Source: Terriglobales bacterium (lineage in GTDB: Bacteria > Acidobacteriota > Terriglobia > Terriglobales > Acidobacteriaceae). Taken from it: a stretch of DNA of 64,000 bases. Positions 16,070-25,072 of the stretch are shown here, piece after piece. Position 1 is the first letter of the stretch, and every line of letters begins with the position of its first letter. The position numbers and the translations under genes are program-made. The stretch spans positions 101,707 to 165,706 of the forward strand of contig DATHMF010000073.1 of NCBI GenBank assembly GCA_035487355.1. The letters run 5' to 3'. Under the pieces are notes generated by a model. The model saw nothing but the letters and a program-made list of their open reading frames with translations. It had not been told where the DNA came from and searched no databases.

Positions 16070-17095
16070 TTGAAGATACTGGTCACAGGCGGGGCGGGAT
16101 TTATCGGATCGAATTTTATCCGGCAGACCCTGCACAGCGGTAAGAATACCGAGGTTGTCAACTTCGACAAGCTGACGTATTCCGGGAACCTGGAGAACCT
16201 CGCTGATCTCGCAGAGAACCCACGGTACCGGTTTGTGCGCGGCGATATCGCCGATGCGGCGAAGGTGGCAGAAGTATTGGCCAACGGCTTTGATGCGATT
16301 GTAAATTTTGCGGCGGAGACGCATGTAGACCGCAGCATTGAGAACGCAGCCCCGTTCGTGCACTCTAACGTGATCGGGACTTTGACCCTGCTTGAGGCCG
16401 TGCGCCAGCATAAAACCAAGCTGTTTATCCAGATCAGCACGGATGAAGTTTATGGCAGTGCCGGGACAAAAGACAGCTTCACGGAGGACCAGATTCTGGA
16501 TCCGCGCAGCCCATACTCGGCGAGCAAGGCAGCGGCCGATCATCTAGTGAACGCTTATATCCATACTTATGGAATCTCGGCCATCACGCTACGCTGCACC
16601 AACAACTACGGCCCCTATCAGTTTCCGGAGAAGCTCATCCCGCTGATGATTGCCAATGCGATAGAGGGAAAGCAGCTGCCCGTCTACGGCGACGGCATGC
16701 AGGAGCGAGACTGGCTCTATGTAGAAGATTACTGCCGCGCTATCGCCTTTGTGCTTGAGCGCGGAAAGCCCGGTGACGTGTACAACGTGTCTTCTGGAAG
16801 TCCGACACCGAATCTGGTTGTGATCAAGACGATTCTGAAGATGCTGGGCAAGCCGGAGTCGCTGATCCGGTTTGTGACGGACCGTCCGGGCCATGACCGG
16901 CGCTATTCGCTGGATAGCAGCAAACTGCGCCGCGAACTGGCCTGGAAGCCGGAAGTGGGATTTGAAGAGGGTATCGGCAAAACCGTGGATTGGTATCTGA
17001 AGAACAAAGTGTGGCTCGAGCGGGCGCGTTCGGGCGAATACCGCAACTACTACGAACGCCACTACACCCGCCGCGAAGAGACCTTTAGCAAGTAA
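16070..17095 (+). CDS. rmlB: dTDP-glucose 4,6-dehydratase
   Basis: Extended SDR of 341 residues forming dTDP-4-keto-6-deoxyglucose. Motifs: TGGAGFIGSNFIRQ at the N-terminus, NFAAETHVDRSI near residue 80, ISTDEVYGS near 123 (Thr-Asp-Glu catalytic trio), SPYSASKAAADHLV near 148 (Tyr-x-x-x-Lys), and RCTNNYGPYQFPEKLIPL near 180, which is diagnostic for RmlB. The start is TTG at 16070 with GGGAGAGG just before it. Follows rmlA; convergent with rmlD. Confidence 0.94.
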   Translation: MKILVTGGAGFIGSNFIRQTLHSGKNTEVVNFDKLTYSGNLENLADLAENPRYRFVRGDIADAAKVAEVLANGFDAIVNFAAETHVDRSIENAAPFVHSNVIGTLTLLEAVRQHKTKLFIQISTDEVYGSAGTKDSFTEDQILDPRSPYSASKAAADHLVNAYIHTYGISAITLRCTNNYGPYQFPEKLIPLMIANAIEGKQLPVYGDGMQERDWLYVEDYCRAIAFVLERGKPGDVYNVSSGSPTPNLVVIKTILKMLGKPESLIRFVTDRPGHDRRYSLDSSKLRRELAWKPEVGFEEGIGKTVDWYLKNKVWLERARSGEYRNYYERHYTRREETFSK

Positions 17096-17104
17096 AAAGC
17101 GTCT

Positions 17105-17989
17105 TCAACTTGCTTGCAGCCCTGCCTTCTTGCGCGTCTGCATATACTCTGCCAGTGCCTCCTGCCAGGGACGAAAGTCGCTGAACCCGACGCTGCGGTA
17201 TGCCTGATTGTCGAGTACAGAATAGGCCGGGCGCTTTGCCTTGGCGGCATATTGCTCGCTGGTGACCGGGTTTATGACCGTATGTGTCTTCGCCAGACGA
17301 AAGCACTCACGGGCGAAATCAAACCATGAACATTCTCCCGTGCTGGTCATGTGAAACAGGCCTTGTGCTCCGGAAGGAAGCAAGCGAACCATGTGCCGGG
17401 CCAGTTCGCGTGTGCTGGTGGGCGTGCATACCTGATCGTTGACCACGCTTGGGGCTTTGTTGGCAGCCGCCAGCTTCAGCATGGTTTCCACAAAATTCCC
17501 GGTTTTGCTCTGGCTGCCTGCCAGCCCATAGAGCCCACATGTGCGAATGATGAGATGGCGAGTGCAGTTTTGTTGTACGGCAAGCTCCCCGGCAAGACGC
17601 GATTTTCCATAAATAGAGAGAGGTTTGGCCTCGTCGCGTTCCACGTAGGCAGAACGTTTTACTCCATCAAAGACATAGTCGCTGCTGAGCTGCACCAGCA
17701 GCGCATTCTGCCGTTGCGCGGCCTGTGCCACATTGCAGACCCCGCCCTCATTGACGGCAAACGTGGTTTCCGGTTCCTCCTCGCAGAGGTCTACTCGATG
17801 GAATGCCGCTGTGTTGATGATGCACTCGGGATGGGTGCTTGCGATTAAATTATCCACGGCGCGTTGGTCGCGGATATCGAGCTGCTCATGGGTCACGGGA
17901 ATAATTTCGTAGCTCTTGCCGGCAGCCGTAAATTCGGCCTGCAGGTCACGGGCGAGCTGGCCGTTAGCCCCGATGAGCAAAATCTTCAT
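17105..17989 (-). CDS. rmlD: dTDP-4-dehydrorhamnose reductase
   Basis: Last step of dTDP-L-rhamnose synthesis. MKILLIGANGQLARDLQ begins at ATG 17989; the frame extends to a TTG at 17998, but the ATG matches the family N-terminus. VQLSSDYVFDG near residue 100 and SIYGKSRLAGEL near 126 give the Ser/Tyr/Lys site, and SGEDTYGHK-type readings on the other strand are only shadows. The length, about 294 residues, is normal. It lies tail-to-tail with rmlB (9 bp), unusual for the normally co-directional rml operon, and no rmlC epimerase is present in the window. Confidence 0.92.
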   Translation of the reverse strand: MKILLIGANGQLARDLQAEFTAAGKSYEIIPVTHEQLDIRDQRAVDNLIASTHPECIINTAAFHRVDLCEEEPETTFAVNEGGVCNVAQAAQRQNALLVQLSSDYVFDGVKRSAYVERDEAKPLSIYGKSRLAGELAVQQNCTRHLIIRTCGLYGLAGSQSKTGNFVETMLKLAAANKAPSVVNDQVCTPTSTRELARHMVRLLPSGAQGLFHMTSTGECSWFDFARECFRLAKTHTVINPVTSEQYAAKAKRPAYSVLDNQAYRSVGFSDFRPWQEALAEYMQTRKKAGLQAS

Positions 17990-18091
17990 GTTTGGCAAGA
18001 TATCACGGCAGCTTCTAAGGTGTTGCCTTTCTAGGATAACCTTAGCCGTTGCTGGGGTATCATTCTGATAAAATTTATGTGTTTCATAGTG

Positions 18092-18174
18092 CTAGAGCAT
18101 TTTCAGAGTGACCATAATTTCGTCTAGCATGAAACATCCCTGAGTGTTCAGACTAACTCCGAAAAATACTCTAG
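18092..18174 (+). promoter_or_regulatory. Nested imperfect inverted repeat in the leader of the sugar transferase gene
   Basis: CTAGAGCATTTTCAGAGTG at 18092-18110 is matched by the reverse complement of 18155-18174 (CTAGAGTATTTTTCGGAGTT), one indel and a few mismatches. Inside it, GTCTAGCA (18122-18129) and the complement of TGTTCAGAC (18145-18153) form a second arm pair. The block ends 22 bp before the TTG start at 18197. It may be a structured mRNA leader or a pair of regulator sites. Confidence 0.5.
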
Positions 18175-18196
18175 AGAATCGGGACATAGGCCAAAA

Positions 18197-19630
18197 TTGT
18201 TAGAGCGACGCTCAAAATTGTTGGGATTGGGCTGTCTTGCCCATGATCTGGTGCTGACTGCGCTGGCCTTGCCGATTGCTTACCTGTTGCGCGTCTCTGT
18301 TCTTCCCAGGGTTCTTGACTCACATTTTCCAGCAGTCTATCCGCTGCGCGTCTATTTGCCTTTTTTGGCGGGAGTCCTTGTTACATGGTTTGTGGTTGGA
18401 TTTCTGTACGGCATCTACCGCAAGGTAGAGCTGCGCAATCCTGCACAAATCGTCTGGGACGAAACCAAGCTGGTCGTCACTGGCATGGGGCTCGTGGCCG
18501 CCGGGCTATACCTGTTTCGAGCTGATATCAGCCGCAGTCTGGCTTTGACCTTTGGCGCTGTGAACTGGCTGCTTCTCATCACCGGCCGGCTCACAATGTT
18601 TTTCACCAAAGGCTCGCTGCGCCGAATTTTTGGACGTTATCACCATGTTCTCGTGGTCGGTACGGGCACCCATGCTCACGAGTTAGCGCGGCTGGTAGAG
18701 CATGCCGAACCACTGGGGCTGCGTCTTATAGGGTTTGCCTACCTTACCGAGCTTCCGCCCGCTCCCGCCGAAGACTTGCACAGCTCGTATAAGACCATTC
18801 CATTGGATCAAGTCCCGGACTTTATCCATGACCACGTTGTGGATGAAGTCCTGATTGCCGTGGAAAAGCAGGATTTGGATTGCATTGAACCCCTGGTCTT
18901 GCACTGTGAACGTGAAGGCGTCCGCACGCGGGTTCATCTGAATTTCCTCAAGGCCACCAGTTCGAGCGTGCATCTGGAACATCTCAATGAGTTTCCTCTA
19001 CTCACTTTTTCCACCGGCCCGCAGGATGAGCTTCAGCTTTTAGCCAAGCGCGTTGCCGATCTTGCCCTGGCTCTTTTTCTGTTGATTGTGCTCGCGCCTC
19101 TCATGCTGGTGATTGCCTTGCTCGTGCGCTTTACCTCCTCCGGTCCAATTCTTTATCGTCAGACGCGTTGTGGATTAGGCGGCAGGCGCTTCACTGTGTT
19201 GAAGTTTCGCTCAATGGTGCAGAATGCAGAGCAATTGCGCCCTGGAATGGAGCATCTCAACGAGGCTGATGGCCCGGTCTTCAAGATAGCTGACGATCCC
19301 CGCGTTACTCCTATCGGGCGCTGGCTCCGCCGCACTAGTCTCGACGAGCTGCCGCAGCTTTGGAACATCCTTCGCGGCGATATGTCTTTTGTTGGTCCTC
19401 GTCCGCCTATACCCGAAGAGGTGGAAAAATACGAGTCATGGCAGCGGCGGCGGTTGCGTATGCGTCCGGGGCTGACCTGCCTGTGGGCGCTCGAAGGCCG
19501 CAGCCAGCTCAACTTTGACCGCTGGATGCAGCTCGATCTCTCCTATATTGACCGGTGGTCGTTGTGGCTTGACGCGCAAATCTTTCTGAAAACAATTCCG
19601 CATGTCCTGTTCGGCCGGGGCGCATGGTAG
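18197..19630 (+). CDS. Polyprenyl-phosphate sugar-1-phosphate transferase (WbaP/GumD-like)
   Basis: Membrane enzyme that starts glycan repeat-unit synthesis by moving a sugar-1-phosphate from a UDP-sugar to undecaprenyl phosphate. The 477-residue chain has four or so N-terminal membrane segments, a soluble Rossmann-like part with HHVLVVGTGTHAHELARLVE near residue 152, and a C-terminal bacterial sugar transferase domain: hydrophobic helix near 285-310, GPILYRQTRCGLGGRRFTVL, KFRSMVQNAE, and LDELPQLWNILRGDMSFVGP near 390. The start is TTG 18197; a strong ribosome site is not obvious, but the structured leader lies just before it. The stop overlaps the next start by 7 bp. Confidence 0.9.
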   Translation: MLERRSKLLGLGCLAHDLVLTALALPIAYLLRVSVLPRVLDSHFPAVYPLRVYLPFLAGVLVTWFVVGFLYGIYRKVELRNPAQIVWDETKLVVTGMGLVAAGLYLFRADISRSLALTFGAVNWLLLITGRLTMFFTKGSLRRIFGRYHHVLVVGTGTHAHELARLVEHAEPLGLRLIGFAYLTELPPAPAEDLHSSYKTIPLDQVPDFIHDHVVDEVLIAVEKQDLDCIEPLVLHCEREGVRTRVHLNFLKATSSSVHLEHLNEFPLLTFSTGPQDELQLLAKRVADLALALFLLIVLAPLMLVIALLVRFTSSGPILYRQTRCGLGGRRFTVLKFRSMVQNAEQLRPGMEHLNEADGPVFKIADDPRVTPIGRWLRRTSLDELPQLWNILRGDMSFVGPRPPIPEEVEKYESWQRRRLRMRPGLTCLWALEGRSQLNFDRWMQLDLSYIDRWSLWLDAQIFLKTIPHVLFGRGAW

Positions 19631-20673
19631 GGTCGGAATCGCCGCAAGTTTCCGTTCTTCTGGTTACTTACAATTCTGCGGAATATCTGGCGCGATGCCT
19701 GGAATCATTGTTGCAGCAGAACTATCCCGCGCTGGAAATCATCATTGTGGATAACGCATCCACGGATAAAACCAGAGAAATACTCTCGCAATTCACCCCG
19801 CCTGCTGGGATCAATTCGACGGTTAAGTTAAATGCAGAAAACCGGGGGTTTGCTGCCGCTCAGAACCAGGCAATTCGCGAGGCGCACGGCGCATGGCTGC
19901 TTTGCTTCAACCCCGACGTGACTTTACGGTCAGATTTCATCTCCCAACTGGTCTCAGCTGTAACGCAACTTGCTGTGACAGGGGAGAAAGAAATCGGCGC
20001 AGTGTGCGGCAAGCTGCTCCGTTGGTCGCCAGGGGAACAAACGGAATTTACATCCATCATTGATTGCACAGGAATGTATTTCACGCGCAACATGCGCCAT
20101 CTCGATCGAGGCGCTGAAGGAACCGATCACGGCCAGTATGAGCGCGCGGAATATGTATTTGGCGCGAGCGGCGCAGCAGCGTTATATCGCCGAGCCATGG
20201 TGGAAGATGTGAGCATTGATGGAGAATTTTTCGATGAAGATTTTTTTGCCTACCGCGAAGACGCCGATTTGGCCTGGCGGGCTCAGATTCTGGGCTGGAA
20301 GTGCCTTTACGTTCCGGCTGCGGTGGGCTGGCATGTGCGCCGCGTTACCCCCGAGCGGCGCGAGCTGTTGCCGGACCTCATCAACTGGCATTCGGTAAAG
20401 AACCGGTTTCTGATGCGAATCAAGAATTCCTCAGCCTGGCTCTTCCTGCGTTTGTTCTCTCCCGTAACCGTACGCGATCTCATGATCGTGGGCTATGCCG
20501 CGCTGCGTAACTGGCGGCTATTCTCTGCACTTTTTTATCCGGTTCGTCATGTCCGCCGGCTCTGGCGAAAACGGCAATGGATTCAATCCAGGCGCAAAAT
20601 CTCAGACCGCCAATTGTTACGCTGGTTCTGCAATCGGCCACGGAGCGAACCTCTGGCAGACAACAAAGAGTAG
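19624..20673 (+). CDS. Family 2 glycosyltransferase
   Basis: GT2 enzyme of 349 residues: VSVLLVTYNSAEYLARCLES and IIIVDNASTDKT at the N-terminus, CFNPDVTLRSDF near residue 97 (metal motif) and FFAYREDADLAWRAQILGW near 207. The C-terminal 100 residues are basic with hydrophobic patches, suggesting membrane contact. Its ATG at 19624 lies inside the end of the initiating sugar transferase gene, so it probably adds the second sugar to the lipid-linked intermediate made by that enzyme. The general organisation is like the GT2 at 14063, with which it may share a rhamnosyltransferase-like origin. Confidence 0.88.
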   Translation: MVGSESPQVSVLLVTYNSAEYLARCLESLLQQNYPALEIIIVDNASTDKTREILSQFTPPAGINSTVKLNAENRGFAAAQNQAIREAHGAWLLCFNPDVTLRSDFISQLVSAVTQLAVTGEKEIGAVCGKLLRWSPGEQTEFTSIIDCTGMYFTRNMRHLDRGAEGTDHGQYERAEYVFGASGAAALYRRAMVEDVSIDGEFFDEDFFAYREDADLAWRAQILGWKCLYVPAAVGWHVRRVTPERRELLPDLINWHSVKNRFLMRIKNSSAWLFLRLFSPVTVRDLMIVGYAALRNWRLFSALFYPVRHVRRLWRKRQWIQSRRKISDRQLLRWFCNRPRSEPLADNKE

Positions 20674-20752
20674 ATTATTTTGGATTTGCTCTTAACATCC
20701 GGCTCTCTCGCCATCCATCGCCTCCAACCATGCCTCTCCGCTACACGTTAGG

Positions 20753-23700
20753 GTGAAAACTAACGTAAAATCTAAGAATATGCCCAAGTTCACCGGTTTG
20801 CTCTTCTTTGGTTTTTTTCTGTTTTTGTCCGCGTTTGCTTATGGGCAAACCACTCCTAGCCCCGCTGCCACCCCCACGCCCTCAAACGATAGCGCGGCCC
20901 CCGCCTCGAAAACCGCGGACTATTCCCAGGAAGCGGTTGTGTATGAGTCCTATCACACCGTGGAACGCTTCGAGAGTGATGGAACCGGCAAAAAGAATGT
21001 GACCGCGCGTATCCGCGTGCAGAGCGAAGCCGGCGTGGATCAGCTTGGTCAACTCGTCTTCGGCTACAACGCTGCCAGTGAGAAGTTCGACATTGATTAT
21101 GTACGGGTCCGCCGCGCCGACGGATCGGTTGTGACCGCCACGCCCGACGCCGTGCAGGATATGACCGCTCCCGTGTTGCGTGAAGCGCCGGTGTACACCG
21201 ATTACCGCGAAAAACACGTTACCGTGCCCGCGCTTCGGCCTGGAGAGATCCTGGAATACTCCATCACTACGACCACGCACACGCCGCTGGCGCCGGGGCA
21301 ATTCTGGCTGGAATATGACTTCGCCAAACATGGCATCTTGCTCGACGAGCAATTGGAAGTCAACGTTCCCGCGAACAAAAAGATCAAACTTAAAAATAAA
21401 GACGAATACGCTCCCAAGATTTCGCAGGAGGGAGACCGCAAAATTTACACCTGGAAGAGCTCGCATCTTGACCAGGAGGAAGATGACGATTCTTCTTCTT
21501 CCGCCGCCGATAAAAAGAAAAAGAAGAAACATACTTACAAAGATGAAATATCGGATGTAGAGCTGACCACTTTCCAGAGTTGGGAAGAGCTTGGGCGCTG
21601 GTATGCCAGTCTGGAAAAAGACCGCATCACACCCACGCCCGAGATCAAGGCCAAAGCCGCAGAGTTGACCAAGAATGCGCAGACCGACATCGGCAAGATA
21701 CAAGACCTCTACGATTACGTAGCCAGGAACTTCCGTTACGTGAGCCTTTCGCTGGGAAGAGGACGTTACCAGCCGCATCCTGCCGGTGAAATCCTCGCCA
21801 ATCAATATGGCGATTGCAAAGACAAACACACGCTGTTGAGCGCCATGTTGCGCGGCATTGGCCTCAGCGCAAATGCCGTACTGATTGATAGCTCGCGCAA
21901 GCTCGATGAAGACGTGCCTTCGCCTTCGCAGTTCGACCACGTCATCACAGTTGTGCCTCTGGGTAAGCAGATGCTTTGGATGGATACAACCTCTGAAATC
22001 GCTCCCTTTCAGTTGCTGCTGAGTCCTCTTCGCGCCAAGAAGGCGCTCATGATTCCTCAGGATGGGGCGCCTAAAATTGTAGAGACCCCTTCCGATCCTG
22101 CCGTACCCAACTACCAGATTGTTGAACTGGATGGCAAAATTTCCGACCTGGGAAAGCTGGATGCGCACGTTCGTATGGAATTGCGCGGTGATTCTGAGGT
22201 GATGCTGCGCTCTCTCATGCGCCGCGTCCCGCGCAGCAAGTGGAAAGATGTAATGAAATATGGAGCGGCAACACAGGGGCTCGATGGCGAAGTTTCCAAC
22301 CTTCAACTGAGCGACCTGGAATCCACCAACGAACCGCTCACTGTCGAATACCAGATTGCAGTCGCGAACTTTTTCGATTGGTCCGGGAAGCAGACTGAGA
22401 TCGAGCTGCCCACGTTAATGCGTTTCTCGCTTCCTAATGCTGATCCAGACCCCGATCCGGAAGACGACCCTATCCCCTTCGGCGGTCCCATTGAATTTAC
22501 TACCCGTTTTCACTTGCTGCTCCCGTCAAAATTCACTCTGGGTTCAATGGTGCCGGTAAATTTGGTGCGCGATTACGGTGAATATCACTCTACCTATAAA
22601 ACAGATAATCAAAGTGCAAATGGTCAACGCAAGATTTCCATCAAAGTGCGCGAACTGCCGGTCACCCGCTCGCGCGATTATCTTGCGTTTCGCCGCGCCG
22701 TGGAATCCGATGGCGATCAAAAAATCTCACTGGAGAACGTGAGTGCCAACAACAATTCGACGCCAACTGTTCCCCAAACTGCAAAAGCAGAAGATCTGGA
22801 AGATGCCGCCCGTTCGGCGATTGAGGCGCAGCATTATGAGATCGCAGTAACGCTGCTGAAACGCGTCGTCGAGCTTGAGCCCAAGCACGCTGATGCCTGG
22901 CTGCAACTGGGCGTGGTGTACGGAATTCTGCGCAATTTTGATCTTTCGGAACAGGCCTTCCATAAGCAGATCGAGCTCAACCCCTATGATGATCGCGCTT
23001 ATGGCGGTTTGGGTTTGACCCTCTTTCAGCAGGATAAATTCGACGATGCTATTTCTGCCTATCGCAAGCAACTGGAGATCAATCCTCTCGATCTCAGGGC
23101 GCATTCCATGTTGGGGACGATTTATTCCAACCGCCACCGGTGGACTGACGCCGCTCCTGAATTCGAGCAGGCCGTCTCGCTTCAGCCCGATAACGCCCTG
23201 CTGCGCGCTGAACTGGGCAGCGCATATCTCAACATGGACTTGGCCGATAAAGCTTTGGCCGCTTTTGACAAGGCCGTGCAGTTGGACCGCTCTCCTGAGA
23301 TTTTGAACGACGTGAGTTACGAGCTTACGGAGAAAAATGTTCATCTCGATCGCGCCCTGCAATATGCCCAGAGCGCAGTGGATGAAACCGCCACCCGCCT
23401 GCGCACGGTAACTCTGGACCATCCCGAGATGACAGAGATCGCGTTGGTGAACAGCCTGGCTTCTTATTGGGATACGCTCGGCTGGGTGTACTTCCGCCAG
23501 GGAGAGTTTGACCGGGCAGAGAAATATATTCGGGCCGCCATGGGACTTACCCAGCACGGCGAGGTCATTGATCACCTCGGGCAAATCTACGAAAAACGCG
23601 GCAAAACCGACGAGGCCATCCACTGGTATGCCGTTGCACTGGCGAGCCCGCATCCCAGTCCTGATACACGCGGCCGGTTGGCCAAACTGGCAGGCGGTGA

Positions 23701-24064
23701 CGGCAAGGTTGATCCAATCGTAAAAAAATATAAAGACGAGTTGGCCAAATTGCGGACCATTCCTTTGGGCAAGGTTCTGCCCCAGGATAAGGATAAGGCG
23801 CAAAGTGCCACCGCTTCCGACCCCAGTGGCGACTTCCTTCTCCTGGTTTCTACTTTAGGGCAGACTGAGGATGCAAAATGGGTCCGGGGCAGCGAGGAAT
23901 TGAAGAGTCTCAGCAGCAAGTTGCGCGCAGCCAATAACAACATGACTTTCCCTGACGGAACTCCGACCAAAGTGCTGCGACGCGGCACCGTGCAGTGCTC
24001 CTCCCACACCGGCGAGTGCAGCCTGGTTCTGATGGATTCCGATGCGGTCAACGCAGTGGATTAG
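20753..24064 (+). CDS. Secreted DUF3857 / transglutaminase-like / TPR protein
   Basis: A 1103-residue exported protein. The frame opens with GTG 20753; ATG 20780 (MPKFTGLLFFGFFLFLSAFA) is an equally good start directly before the signal peptide. Residues about 55-260 match DUF3857 (VRRADGSVVTATPDAVQDMT, REKHVTVPALRPGEILEYSI). Residues about 290-430 are transglutaminase-like, with the catalytic trio visible as Cys in YGDCKDKHTLLSAML, His in QFDHVITVV and Asp in WMDTTSE. Residues about 690-980 are TPR repeats (AWLQLGVVYGILRNFDLSEQ and further units). A charged low-complexity patch of Asp/Glu then Ser then Lys sits near 245-265. DUF3857-transglutaminase proteins are common in Acidobacteriota and Bacteroidota; the substrate is unknown. 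Confidence 0.85.
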   Translation: MKTNVKSKNMPKFTGLLFFGFFLFLSAFAYGQTTPSPAATPTPSNDSAAPASKTADYSQEAVVYESYHTVERFESDGTGKKNVTARIRVQSEAGVDQLGQLVFGYNAASEKFDIDYVRVRRADGSVVTATPDAVQDMTAPVLREAPVYTDYREKHVTVPALRPGEILEYSITTTTHTPLAPGQFWLEYDFAKHGILLDEQLEVNVPANKKIKLKNKDEYAPKISQEGDRKIYTWKSSHLDQEEDDDSSSSAADKKKKKKHTYKDEISDVELTTFQSWEELGRWYASLEKDRITPTPEIKAKAAELTKNAQTDIGKIQDLYDYVARNFRYVSLSLGRGRYQPHPAGEILANQYGDCKDKHTLLSAMLRGIGLSANAVLIDSSRKLDEDVPSPSQFDHVITVVPLGKQMLWMDTTSEIAPFQLLLSPLRAKKALMIPQDGAPKIVETPSDPAVPNYQIVELDGKISDLGKLDAHVRMELRGDSEVMLRSLMRRVPRSKWKDVMKYGAATQGLDGEVSNLQLSDLESTNEPLTVEYQIAVANFFDWSGKQTEIELPTLMRFSLPNADPDPDPEDDPIPFGGPIEFTTRFHLLLPSKFTLGSMVPVNLVRDYGEYHSTYKTDNQSANGQRKISIKVRELPVTRSRDYLAFRRAVESDGDQKISLENVSANNNSTPTVPQTAKAEDLEDAARSAIEAQHYEIAVTLLKRVVELEPKHADAWLQLGVVYGILRNFDLSEQAFHKQIELNPYDDRAYGGLGLTLFQQDKFDDAISAYRKQLEINPLDLRAHSMLGTIYSNRHRWTDAAPEFEQAVSLQPDNALLRAELGSAYLNMDLADKALAAFDKAVQLDRSPEILNDVSYELTEKNVHLDRALQYAQSAVDETATRLRTVTLDHPEMTEIALVNSLASYWDTLGWVYFRQGEFDRAEKYIRAAMGLTQHGEVIDHLGQIYEKRGKTDEAIHWYAVALASPHPSPDTRGRLAKLAGGDGKVDPIVKKYKDELAKLRTIPLGKVLPQDKDKAQSATASDPSGDFLLLVSTLGQTEDAKWVRGSEELKSLSSKLRAANNNMTFPDGTPTKVLRRGTVQCSSHTGECSLVLMDSDAVNAVD

Positions 24065-24101
24065 GCGGATTGATTGGTGTTCATCAGCGGCGGAACATTG
24101 T

Positions 24102-25072
24102 TTATTTTGCCGAAATCTGAAACGAATCCCGCACATTGAAACTAAACTGAGGATTATTTCCTTCCAGCTTGAACATCTCGAAATTCAGCTTGTCGTGGTC
24201 AACAGTGATCCTGCAATAGTGGTAGGTAGGTCCAGGCTGGTTGTAAAAATCATCAGGATGCCGCTGTACCGTGTAGGGAGTGGCGCCCCCGCCTCCGCTC
24301 ACGATGTACATCACGCCGTTGTGCTCATAGCGCTCGTAGTTGTGCACATGGCCGGCAATGACGATGATCCTGGCGTGAAGCTGCTTCTGCTGCGATTCAA
24401 ACAGCTCAGCCAGGTGCTGCTCCGATTCTCTCGCCGCATGTCCTCCAAAAAACAGATGGTCCGTAGATCGCGTATAGGGCGGGTGATGCATGGAAAAAAT
24501 AATAAATTGCACATCGGCAGGCACGTTGTCGAACTCTGAAACGATCCAGTTCCACTGCGGGCTGCCGGGCTTGTCATCAGATTCGGAGTCTAACGTCAGC
24601 AGCAACACATTTCCATAATGCACGGAATACCAACGCCGGCCTTGTAAGTACGGAAATTGTTGCAAATAGTTGTGGACTTCACTGTCATCCTTGATCTCAT
24701 GATTGCCTATGGCAGGCAATACCTTGATTTGAACGTCGCGCCAAGCCTGCGTCTCTTTGGCCAGTCGCCGCGGCTGCCGCCCTTATAGACAAGATCGCCA
24801 TTCACCACCAGAAGATCGGGCTTTTCCGCGGCGATGCGCGCAATTAAGACCCGTCGCCGATTGGGATCTGTCACAAAATGATTGGAAGGATGGGTAGTCC
24901 GCAAATCTCCATAGGCAACCAGGGTGAAAGGATACTGTTTAGGCTGGGCAGCAAAGAGTTGTTCATCTCCCGGCTTGACCGCAATCTGGGCCTTCAGTTT
25001 TGTCGGCGGAAGTAAGGCTGAGAGCAAGAAAAACACAGCCGACCAAAAGATCTTTGACCTCATCATTCCCAA
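24102..25072 (-). pseudogene. Metallophosphoesterase, disrupted by a single-base frameshift
   Basis: Two adjacent frames make one calcineurin-like phosphoesterase. The first (from TTG 25072, or ATG 25066/25063) has a signal peptide (KIFWSAVFFLLSALLPP), VAYGDLRTTH and VVNGDLVYKGGSRGDW; the second has LPAIGNHEIKDD (the GNHE motif), FIIFSMHHPPY and VIAGHVHNYERYEHNG (the GHxH motif). Adding one base near 24760-24768, after GGSRGDW, restores AKETQAWRDVQIKVLPAIGN, so the sequence lacks one base there. The restored protein of about 320 residues would be periplasmic or secreted. It starts right at the end of lpdA (1 bp) and is probably co-transcribed. Sequencing error is as likely as a real mutation. 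Confidence 0.8.
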
